NCBI GenBank assembly: GCA_028284565.1
Contig: JANQRM010000228.1
Location: 1 to 6,222 of the forward strand
Reading direction: 5' to 3'
DNA from: Anaerolineae bacterium
GTDB taxonomy: Bacteria > Chloroflexota > Anaerolineae > Aggregatilineales > Phototrophicaceae
Length of the DNA stretch: 6,222 nucleotides
Shown here: positions 1 to 4,769 of the stretch, one piece after another
How the letters are laid out: each line of letters begins with the position of its first letter
How positions within the stretch are numbered: the first letter of the stretch is position 1
Notes under the pieces: model-generated
What the model saw: only the letters and a program-made list of their open reading frames with translations
Databases searched by the model: none
Told to the model about the DNA's origin: nothing
Made by a program: the position numbers and the translations under genes

Positions 1-3
1 GGG

Positions 4-324
4 TTAGCCATGTATCGCGCCTTTCAGCACCTTGTTGACGGCGTGGTAATAGTCGTCCCATTCTTGACGTTCGGTTTCGAGGGAGGCGTCACCTTTGTCC
101 GTCAATTTGTAGTAACGGCGAGTGCGCCCATTTTCCTTCTCTTTGTACGCCGTAATCATGCCCTGCTTTTCCAGATTGTGCAGGGTGGGATAGAGCGTTC
201 CCTCTTTGAAGTCCAAGACTCCACCCGATTGCTCTTTGATGTGCTTGGCGATGCGATAGCCATGATGCGGACCACTCGTCAATAAATGCAAAATGAGAAG
301 GGGTAAACTGCCTTTGAGATTCAT
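4..324 (-). CDS. PadR family transcriptional regulator (subfamily 1 type)
   Basis: A 106-residue DNA-binding repressor of the PadR family, which acts as a dimer in the cytoplasm and usually represses its own operon and often a transporter or stress gene. Family marks are plain: GYRI at residues 23-26 in the first helices, the winged-helix signature GTLYPTLHNLEKQGMI at 42-57, and the wing GRTRRYYKLTDKG at 66-78, followed by one C-terminal helix rich in charge with W89. The short C-terminus matches the compact PadR-s1 type. I start at the ATG at 324, because GGAG at 330-333 sits 5 nt before it; the GTG two codons earlier (328-330) would overlap that GGAG. The gene has its own promoter and repeat operator upstream. 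The partner gene it controls is probably beyond the left edge. The ligand is unknown. Confidence 0.93.
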   Translation of the reverse strand: MNLKGSLPLLILHLLTSGPHHGYRIAKHIKEQSGGVLDFKEGTLYPTLHNLEKQGMITAYKEKENGRTRRYYKLTDKGDASLETERQEWDDYYHAVNKVLKGAIHG

Positions 325-329
325 AGTCA

Positions 330-333
330 CTCC
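330..333 (-). promoter_or_regulatory. Ribosome binding site of the PadR gene
   Basis: Read on the minus strand the bases are GGAG, 5 nt before the ATG at 324. It decides the start, since the in-frame GTG at 328-330 overlaps it and would have no room for a Shine-Dalgarno sequence. Confidence 0.7.
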
Positions 334-356
334 GATGTATCCTGTTTCGATGTATC
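333..356 (-). promoter_or_regulatory. Candidate PadR autoregulatory operator (paired 9-mer)
   Basis: The minus-strand 9-mer GATACATCG occurs twice, at 348-356 and 333-341, with a 15-nt period. The pair begins just downstream of the -10 box and covers the expected transcription start and leader of the PadR gene. PadR proteins commonly bind sites built from ATGT/ACAT half-sites next to their own promoter, and each copy contains ACAT. Seen: the exact repeat and its position. Inferred: that the neighbouring PadR binds here. The repeat is direct rather than the more usual inverted form. Confidence 0.55.
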
Positions 357-359
357 TCT

Positions 360-389
360 ATCATACGCCTGTTTTGGAGAATCCGTCAA
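360..389 (-). promoter_or_regulatory. Sigma70-like promoter of the PadR gene
   Basis: On the minus strand a -35 box TTGACG (384-389) is followed after 18 nt by a -10 box TATGAT (360-365). Each matches the consensus at five of six positions. An AT-rich stretch precedes the -35 box (about 390-410) and could act as an UP element. Transcription would begin near 353, inside the repeat operator. Confidence 0.65.
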
Positions 390-433
390 GCAATTTTTAT
401 AATGTTATCGAAGATGTAATGCGGAGGTAAAAG

Positions 434-470
434 AATTAACGCAAAGGCGCAAAGACGCAGAGGGTTAATT
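434..470. repeat. 37-bp GCAAAG-type element closed by a 7-bp inverted repeat
   Basis: The ends AATTAAC (434-440) and GTTAATT (464-470) are perfect inverted copies. The inside is a run of GCAAAGG/GCAAAGA-like units. Similar CTTTGCGTCTTTGCGCCTTTGCG strings are, from memory, frequent between genes in cyanobacteria and other environmental bacteria. Its 11-mer CAAAGGCGCAA (442-452) recurs exactly at 1111-1121, and AACGCAAAGG (438-447) recurs inverted at 1145-1154 and 1184-1193. It lies just downstream of the unknown gene at 492-1061. The rest of the gap 325-491 holds only the PadR promoter and AT-rich sequence. Confidence 0.6.
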
Positions 471-491
471 GACATTCCTTTGATGACAAAT

Positions 492-1061
492 TCAACTAGG
501 TGTATCTTCATCAAGTGCTTGAAGAGCTTCGTTGGCTAATTCAACAACTAGAGGCGAATCATGTCGAGATAGATATGTAACGATTTTCCGAAATTGCTTG
601 AGTTTATTGTGTTGTACTGTTGCTAAAGCTGTATCAACATTCATCCGCCATTTACTTTGCAATAACCTCAGTAACATTGCATCTCGATTTTCATTTGTCT
701 CATCAACGCCTGCGAAAAGTCGATAAGCATGTTTGTGGTCATTTTCAATCGCAAAAAACACCACTGGAATATATTCCTCATGGAAATTGCCATAAATCTC
801 CGCCGCTAAAAATTGTTGCAGGGTATGGCAACCTTCAAAATAGGCTTGTGCAATTTCTTCTGGAGATAAAGTTGCAATGACTTCATCTACTACAGGGATA
901 AAATCCCATAATTTGTCTGAAAAGTTTATATGGTTGGGAAACCATTCTTCAAGAGATTCTAATGGCAACGGCAATGCTTCATTTGCAGTTGCCCTATCAT
1001 AACCTAATGTTGCTTCTAGCTCCCGCAACTTGTCATCATAGACTTTTAGATTCGCGTTCAT
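492..1061 (-). CDS. Hypothetical protein, AT-rich gene of unknown function
   Basis: I do not recognise this 189-residue protein. It looks soluble and mostly alpha-helical, with no signal peptide or membrane segment and no familiar catalytic motif. It has an acidic character, an F/Y/W-rich middle (for example AYFEGCHTLQQF near 73-84 and YIPVVFFAIEND near 97-108), and a C-terminal part (about 140-183) that reads like a pair of HEAT-like amphipathic helices. The start is placed at the ATG at 1061, because AGAGG (1071-1075) precedes it by 9 nt. An in-frame ATG at 1121 would add 20 residues that run into repeat sequence and is unlikely. Sampled G+C is 45 of 120 bases, against 32 of 60 in the methyltransferase gene, so its base composition differs from its neighbours. 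Related repeats flank it on both sides. Acquisition by transfer is possible but unproven. Confidence 0.8.
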   Translation of the reverse strand: MNANLKVYDDKLRELEATLGYDRATANEALPLPLESLEEWFPNHINFSDKLWDFIPVVDEVIATLSPEEIAQAYFEGCHTLQQFLAAEIYGNFHEEYIPVVFFAIENDHKHAYRLFAGVDETNENRDAMLLRLLQSKWRMNVDTALATVQHNKLKQFRKIVTYLSRHDSPLVVELANEALQALDEDTPS

Positions 1062-1083
1062 CAGTTCAATCCTCTTAATAGAA

Positions 1084-1113
1084 AGTTTAGCACCTAAAGC
1101 CCACCATCTACAA
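1084..1113 (-). promoter_or_regulatory. Weak candidate promoter for the unknown gene
   Basis: On the minus strand TTGTAG (1108-1113) and TAAACT (1084-1089) are 18 nt apart, ahead of the start at 1061. They match the consensus at only three and four of six positions, so this is a guess supported mainly by position and spacing. Confidence 0.25.
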
Positions 1114-1193
1114 AGGCGCAATATCTTGCGAACAGTTAATGTTCCCTTTGCGTTCTCAGTGCAAAGGATTGTATCTATGCATCCCTTTGCGTT
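1111..1193. repeat. Right-hand GCAAAG repeat cluster with three adjacent hairpins
   Basis: This 83-bp stretch begins with CAAAGGCGCAA, an exact copy of 442-452. Three perfect inverted repeats then follow almost end to end: CGCAA/TTGCG (1117-1121 and 1126-1130), GAACA/TGTTC (1130-1134 and 1140-1144) and CCTTTGC/GCAAAGG (1145-1151 and 1161-1167). CCCTTTGCGTT occurs twice, at 1144-1154 and 1183-1193. The cluster lies between the divergent unknown gene and the acyltransferase gene, so both promoters must lie in or beside it. Confidence 0.6.
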
Positions 1194-1221
1194 GAATCAT
1201 TTTTCAGCTATCATCCCCCGC

Positions 1222-1878
1222 ATGACGGAACAGGAACTCAACCCACCCGATTCGCTGGTGTCGATGCAGGCACTTCAAATAGCAGGCGCGACCCCGTGGA
1301 AAGCATGGAATGAAGTCTGGCGGTTGCTGGCTTTGCCGATGGCGTGGTGGCGGTTGCGTGGCGTGGATTATGGCGGAGGCTGGAAATGCTATGGCTTGCC
1401 CATCATCCAAAAGCATCGAGACAGCACAATGCGGTTTGGAGACAACCTGAATCTGCGCTCGTCCGTGCGGAGTAATCCACTGGGACCCAATCATCCCGTC
1501 ATCTTAAGTACCCGCCGACCCAATACATCCCTCATTGTCGGGGATGACTTTGGCATGACAGGGGGGTCGATTGTGGTGGAGGAACGAGTCACGATCGGGA
1601 ATCGGGTGACGGTGGGCGCGAATACGGTCATTAGTGATACGGATTTCCATCCACTTGACCCGCAGATTCGTCGGCAACGTCCGATAGATGGGGCAACGGC
1701 TCCTATTGTGATTGAAGATGATGTCTTCATCGGGATGCAATGCTTGATTCTGAAAGGGGTTACGATTGGTGCGGGGAGTATCATCGGCGCGGGGAGCGTG
1801 GTCACGCGGGATATTCCGGCAGGAGTCATCGCGGCGGGTAATCCAGCAAAGGTTATTAAAGTAATGAGTAACGAGTGA
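1222..1878 (+). CDS. Hexapeptide-repeat (LbH) O-acyltransferase, WcaF/WbbJ/maltose acetyltransferase-like
   Basis: A 218-residue cytoplasmic acyltransferase, probably moving an acetyl group from acetyl-CoA to a sugar hydroxyl. The left-handed beta-helix runs from about residue 70 to 195 with hexapeptide units such as IVGDDF, VTIGNRV, VTVGAN, VTIGAG and SIIGAG. The DTDFHP motif at 139-144 carries the expected catalytic His143 on the excluded loop. The family ending GSVVTRDIPAGVIAAGNPAKVIK spans about 191-213. Phe169 stands where Trp is common in the VFIG unit. The start is uncertain: the ATG at 1222 lacks a Shine-Dalgarno, while an in-frame ATG at 1177 has AAAGGA 8 nt upstream and would add 15 residues encoded by the repeat cluster. 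The last residues and the stop come from a heptamer tandem repeat. It is followed by methyltransferase and glycosyltransferase genes, which suggests modification of surface glycan. The substrate cannot be told. Confidence 0.88.
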   Translation: MTEQELNPPDSLVSMQALQIAGATPWKAWNEVWRLLALPMAWWRLRGVDYGGGWKCYGLPIIQKHRDSTMRFGDNLNLRSSVRSNPLGPNHPVILSTRRPNTSLIVGDDFGMTGGSIVVEERVTIGNRVTVGANTVISDTDFHPLDPQIRRQRPIDGATAPIVIEDDVFIGMQCLILKGVTIGAGSIIGAGSVVTRDIPAGVIAAGNPAKVIKVMSNE

Positions 1879-1889
1879 TGAGTAATGAG
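1862..1889 (+). repeat. Four-copy heptamer tandem repeat (consensus TRAYGAG)
   Basis: Four contiguous 7-mers: TAATGAG, TAACGAG, TGATGAG and TAATGAG. Because the period is 7 and each unit begins with TAA or TGA, stop codons fall in all three plus frames. The TGA of the third unit (1876-1878) ends the acyltransferase, so the last codons of that gene are repeat-derived. From memory, strings of this kind recur between genes in many environmental bacterial genomes; I know of no established name or function. Confidence 0.7.
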
Positions 1890-1975
1890 AATGGCATGGT
1901 GGTTAAGGTAAAAAACCTGCCTAATTTTAGAGACATCGACAGACATAATCACTAAAAACCAACAACGTATAACGA

Positions 1976-2860
1976 ATGACTAATTACCAAGAGCAATTAA
2001 ATCAAGAAGCGGAACTGTGGGGCAGTGAGTCGGAACGGATGGCGCAGGAAGTCCCACCCGATTGGCGTTTGCATCAACATCTGCGACACAATGTCCTCAT
2101 GCACCGCGATACGATTAATGCCCTGCTGGAACACATCCAACCCAAGATGAAAACGCTCGAACTAGGCTGTGCGTCCGGCTGGTTGACATTAGCCATGGCA
2201 CAAAACGGCGCAGACGCTACTGGACTCGACATCAGCGACAAATCCCTCACCGTCGCGCGGAATTATTACGAGTCGATTCAGGATGAAGTTGCTGGTTCTG
2301 TGGACTATCAAGTTGCCGATTTGAATCAGTTGGATTTACCTGCCAACACCTATGATGTGATTGCGGTCAAAGGGACGTTGCATCATTTGATTAACCTGCC
2401 CCAAGTGATTGCACAGGTGCATCAGGGGTTGAAAGTTGGGGGCTTGTTCTGGGTGCATGATACGGATGGCGATGAAGGGACGAGTACCGTCTTGGTGGCA
2501 AGTGGCTTGATGTTCCTCTTGCCGACGCATGTGAGCTATATCGAAAAAATTAAGGGCTTGCTCAAATTTGGCACACGCGCACCCTCCCGCATTAAAGCCA
2601 GCATGGAAGCAGAGGGTTTATCTCCCTTTGAAGGCGCAGGACGCGACCACGATTGGCTAAGTCTGATGGAGGAACAGTTCACAATTGAAGAACGGCACAA
2701 CGACCCTGCGATTACTGGCTATCTCACGGCGCAAATCAATCTGCCTGATGGGATTGCGATTCCACTACTCAAGTTCATTCGTGCCTTCGATCGACTGTTT
2801 GTCAAATTGGGCTTGCTGAAAAATACGGGCGTGACCATCTATGCGCGAAAGACTGACTAA
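1976..2860 (+). CDS. Class I SAM-dependent methyltransferase
   Basis: A 294-residue cytoplasmic methyltransferase with the Rossmann-type fold. Motif I is LELGCASGW at residues 61-69, the acidic ribose-binding loop is GLDIS at 83-87 (Asp85), motif II lies near ADLNQLDLP (114-122), a YDVIAVKGTLHHL strand and loop follows (126-138), and LKVGGLF at 152-158 is motif III. This is the Methyltransf_11/25 layout seen in UbiE/UbiG-like and sugar or lipid methyltransferases. The N-terminal 50 residues and the C-terminal 130 residues, with a helical hydrophobic patch near 255-285, would hold substrate specificity and are not recognised. No Shine-Dalgarno precedes the ATG. CATAAT at 1944-1949 resembles a -10 box but no fitting -35 is seen, so it may be read from upstream, 97 nt after the acyltransferase. 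Its end overlaps the glycosyltransferase start by 20 nt, pointing to translational coupling and a shared role in glycan or lipid modification. Confidence 0.9.
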   Translation: MTNYQEQLNQEAELWGSESERMAQEVPPDWRLHQHLRHNVLMHRDTINALLEHIQPKMKTLELGCASGWLTLAMAQNGADATGLDISDKSLTVARNYYESIQDEVAGSVDYQVADLNQLDLPANTYDVIAVKGTLHHLINLPQVIAQVHQGLKVGGLFWVHDTDGDEGTSTVLVASGLMFLLPTHVSYIEKIKGLLKFGTRAPSRIKASMEAEGLSPFEGAGRDHDWLSLMEEQFTIEERHNDPAITGYLTAQINLPDGIAIPLLKFIRAFDRLFVKLGLLKNTGVTIYARKTD

Positions 2861-4256
2861 GCTCCTCCGTTATAAACTCCCACTAATTTTGCTGATTGCC
2901 ATCGTCGCGCGGGTGGCGTTTTTGCTCTTGTTCCCTGATATTTTTGCTTATGACACGGAAGATAGCATCCACGGCTCCATTGCCTACGATGCCTATGCGC
3001 TCAATCTACTCGAAACCGGTATCTATGGACAAGAAACGAGCATTGCCGACGCGCGTATCCCCCCAATGTATAGCTATGTGCTGGCGGGTGTGTATGCCAT
3101 CTTTGGGCGGGGATATTGGCAACTCGGCTTATTCCATACCTTACTCGATGTCCTCTCGATTGCCCTGCTGTATGACATCTCTCGACGACTTTTTACGGGT
3201 GAGATACGACTCTCAGAGACTTTGACGGTCAAGCGGGGCGAACTGATCGGTGCGCTGGCGGGGGTGTTCATGGCGGTCTATCCCTACCTGATATTCCAGA
3301 ACCTGACGCTCATCGACACGCCCTTCTTCATCTTACAACTCCATACCTACCTATGGTTGATGGTGGTGCTACGTGAGCGAGAGGCTCTGGATAAATGGAC
3401 ATGGCTGATTGCCATACTTGGCGGGGTTGTGTTGGGAATCATGACACTGACTCGCCCGATTACCCCTCCATTGGTGTTGCTCGTGGCACTGTGGTTCTTG
3501 TTCCGACTGAATCTCAAGCAAACGATTGTGCGTCAATTGCCGGTGGCGATCTGTAGCGTGTTGGTTGTGATGCCATGGATTGTCCGCAACTTTGAGGTGT
3601 TCGATGCCTTTGTGCCGATGACGACAACCTCTGGCGCGAACTTGTGGCAAGGCAACAGCGAATGGACGATTCCTGTATTTCGCGCAGGTTATGATGTGCA
3701 ATGGACAGCTCCTGATGTTAATGCGCCAAAAGACAGCCGAGAAGCCGATGCCGAACGTTTTGCCTTAGCCCTTGATTTCTGGCGTGAGAATCCCGATAAA
3801 ATCCCTGAACTGCTCTTCACCAAGTTCATCGTGCATTGGAGCATCGACATCGCCCCGCGCTTTAATCCCCAAGCAAATGAACAATTTGCGCTCGATAACA
3901 ACGGGGAGTTGGTGATTGTGCAAGCAGAAGAGTCCATCGCAGGTGTCACCGATGCCAACACCTCCTATGATAGTGGCTTGTTGGATACGGTGGGTTGTCC
4001 GGTGCATCGTTATTATTTTGGCAGTCTGTTGCTCTTAGCAATTGTAGGTGTCTGGCTGTCGCGTCGGGAGTGGCGGGAGGTGTCGTTGTTGTGGTTTGTG
4101 CAAATCAGCATGACGCTCATCTATTTGATTTTCCATCCAGCGACACGCTATCGAGTCCCCTCCGACCCCTTGCTTTTTATCTTGTCAGCCTATTCGTTGA
4201 TTTATGTGTTGATTTGGTGGCTGGAACGACGGAAAACAGTCGCGCGAGTTGATTAG
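2841..4256 (+). CDS. Membrane glycosyltransferase, GT39/ArnT/PMT-like (GT-C fold)
   Basis: A 471-residue multi-pass inner-membrane protein of the GT-C type, which takes a sugar from a polyprenyl-phosphate donor and passes it to a lipid, glycan or protein at the outer face. The basic N-terminus (MRERLTKLLRYK) precedes the first membrane segment (13-31). The first outer loop is acidic, with DIFAYDTED at 33-41, followed by YDAYALNLLETGIYG (49-63); Asp/Glu there are the usual catalytic or metal-binding residues. Further hydrophobic segments lie near 95-112, 135-152, 160-177, 187-204, 209-221, 233-248, 393-406, 414-431 and 443-460. PWIVRNFEVF (245-254) with GANLWQGN (265-272) and the late RYRVPSDPLLFILSAY (436-451) are typical of this family. 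Residues 251-390 form the large outer domain. No Shine-Dalgarno is seen, and the start lies inside the methyltransferase gene. Sugar and acceptor are unknown; a ArnT-specific role is not supported. Confidence 0.88.
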   Translation: MRERLTKLLRYKLPLILLIAIVARVAFLLLFPDIFAYDTEDSIHGSIAYDAYALNLLETGIYGQETSIADARIPPMYSYVLAGVYAIFGRGYWQLGLFHTLLDVLSIALLYDISRRLFTGEIRLSETLTVKRGELIGALAGVFMAVYPYLIFQNLTLIDTPFFILQLHTYLWLMVVLREREALDKWTWLIAILGGVVLGIMTLTRPITPPLVLLVALWFLFRLNLKQTIVRQLPVAICSVLVVMPWIVRNFEVFDAFVPMTTTSGANLWQGNSEWTIPVFRAGYDVQWTAPDVNAPKDSREADAERFALALDFWRENPDKIPELLFTKFIVHWSIDIAPRFNPQANEQFALDNNGELVIVQAEESIAGVTDANTSYDSGLLDTVGCPVHRYYFGSLLLLAIVGVWLSRREWREVSLLWFVQISMTLIYLIFHPATRYRVPSDPLLFILSAYSLIYVLIWWLERRKTVARVD

Positions 4257-4651
4257 ACCAACGCCCGTTTTCGCAGAATGCCCAATAGATTGCGCGCTTC
4301 AGCACGTGTCCCGACGAAGTAGTTTTTGCGGGTTGCGCGGGGATGTTCAAGTTTTAGCGTGAGGAAAATCTCTTCCATCTCACCCAAATTGTGAATCAGC
4401 AGGATTAAACCGAGCTGGTCTCGGTTGTCGGGCAGGTGTTCACAGAACCAGCGGAAATGATGAAGGGTATCTTCTGGTATGCCATCAAGCTGTGAGAGGT
4501 CAAGCAAGAGGTCAATGCGACGATCCGGTTGGGAGTCGGTAAGGGCAATGGTTGCTTCCCAAGCGTCTTGAAAATCGGTCAAGGTCCAAGATGGTGAAAA
4601 TTCATAGAGGATTGTGTCTGGGCAGTGGCTATCCCAATTGACCTGAATCAT
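4253..4651 (-). CDS. Small STAS/SpoIIAA-like domain protein
   Basis: A 132-residue soluble protein. The pattern IQVNWD at 2-7, ILYEFSPSWTLTDFQDAW (14-31), then a strand RIDLLLDLSQLDG (45-57), a helix, a second strand GLILLIHN (81-88) and an ending VGTRAEARNLL (113-123) matches the small STAS- or SpoIIAA-like proteins that I associate with Chloroflexota genomes. The assignment rests on pattern memory and could be wrong. STAS-type domains usually bind partners or small ligands rather than catalyse. The ATG at 4651 is chosen as the only start before the conserved IxVxWD opening; a GAGAG stretch about 8-10 nt upstream is a modest Shine-Dalgarno. It lies 118 nt after the hydrolase-like gene on the same strand and may be read with it or from its own promoter at 4681-4710. 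Its TAA shares bases with the TAG of the convergent glycosyltransferase. Confidence 0.75.
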   Translation of the reverse strand: MIQVNWDSHCPDTILYEFSPSWTLTDFQDAWEATIALTDSQPDRRIDLLLDLSQLDGIPEDTLHHFRWFCEHLPDNRDQLGLILLIHNLGEMEEIFLTLKLEHPRATRKNYFVGTRAEARNLLGILRKRALV

Positions 4652-4680
4652 CCGATTGCTCTCTCACATTCCTATTCTGT

Positions 4681-4710
4681 TATCTAACTGCACATTAAGG
4701 ATGAAGTCAA
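4681..4710 (-). promoter_or_regulatory. Candidate promoter of the STAS-like gene
   Basis: On the minus strand TTGACT (4705-4710) is followed after 18 nt by TAGATA (4681-4686). The -35 box is good and the -10 box is poor. The -35 region shares the exact 10-mer ATTGCTTGAC with the PadR promoter (385-394 there, 4706-4715 here), with the same 18-nt spacer. Confidence 0.4.
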
Positions 4711-4711
4711 G

Positions 4712-4730
4712 CAATAATTCTTAATTATTG
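4712..4730. repeat. AT-rich perfect palindrome upstream of the STAS-like gene
   Basis: CAATAATT (4712-4719) and AATTATTG (4723-4730) are perfect inverted copies around a 3-nt centre. It sits directly upstream of the candidate -35 box and about 40 nt after the end of the hydrolase-like gene. With only one G:C pair per arm and no T-tract it is a poor terminator; an operator or UP element is more plausible. Confidence 0.5.
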
Positions 4731-4769
4731 GCGAATAATAAACCAAAAGTACTAGTGGTTTGGAACGAG

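Noticed and set aside
434..470. GCAAAG units as a CRISPR array
   Set aside because: Units are about 7-8 nt, adjacent and imperfect, with no spacers of regular length and no cas genes nearby.
469..474. TTGACA on the plus strand as a -35 box
   Set aside because: No -10 box or gene in the plus direction follows; the sequence downstream is the coding region of the minus-strand unknown gene.
1062..1121. Longer version of the unknown gene starting at the ATG at 1121
   Set aside because: The extra 20 residues lie in repeat and promoter-like sequence, while the ATG at 1061 has AGAGG at a good distance.
1901..1930. AGGT-AAAAA-ACCT hairpin after the acyltransferase as a terminator
   Set aside because: The stem is only 4 bp and the following sequence is not a real T-tract.
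1491..1952. Long minus-strand frame opposite the acyltransferase
   Set aside because: It mirrors the hexapeptide-coding frame and the heptamer repeat, giving low-complexity Ile/Thr/Ser strings; no start signal is seen.
4712..4730. Palindrome as terminator of the hydrolase-like gene
   Set aside because: The arms are almost all A/T and no run of T follows on the minus strand.
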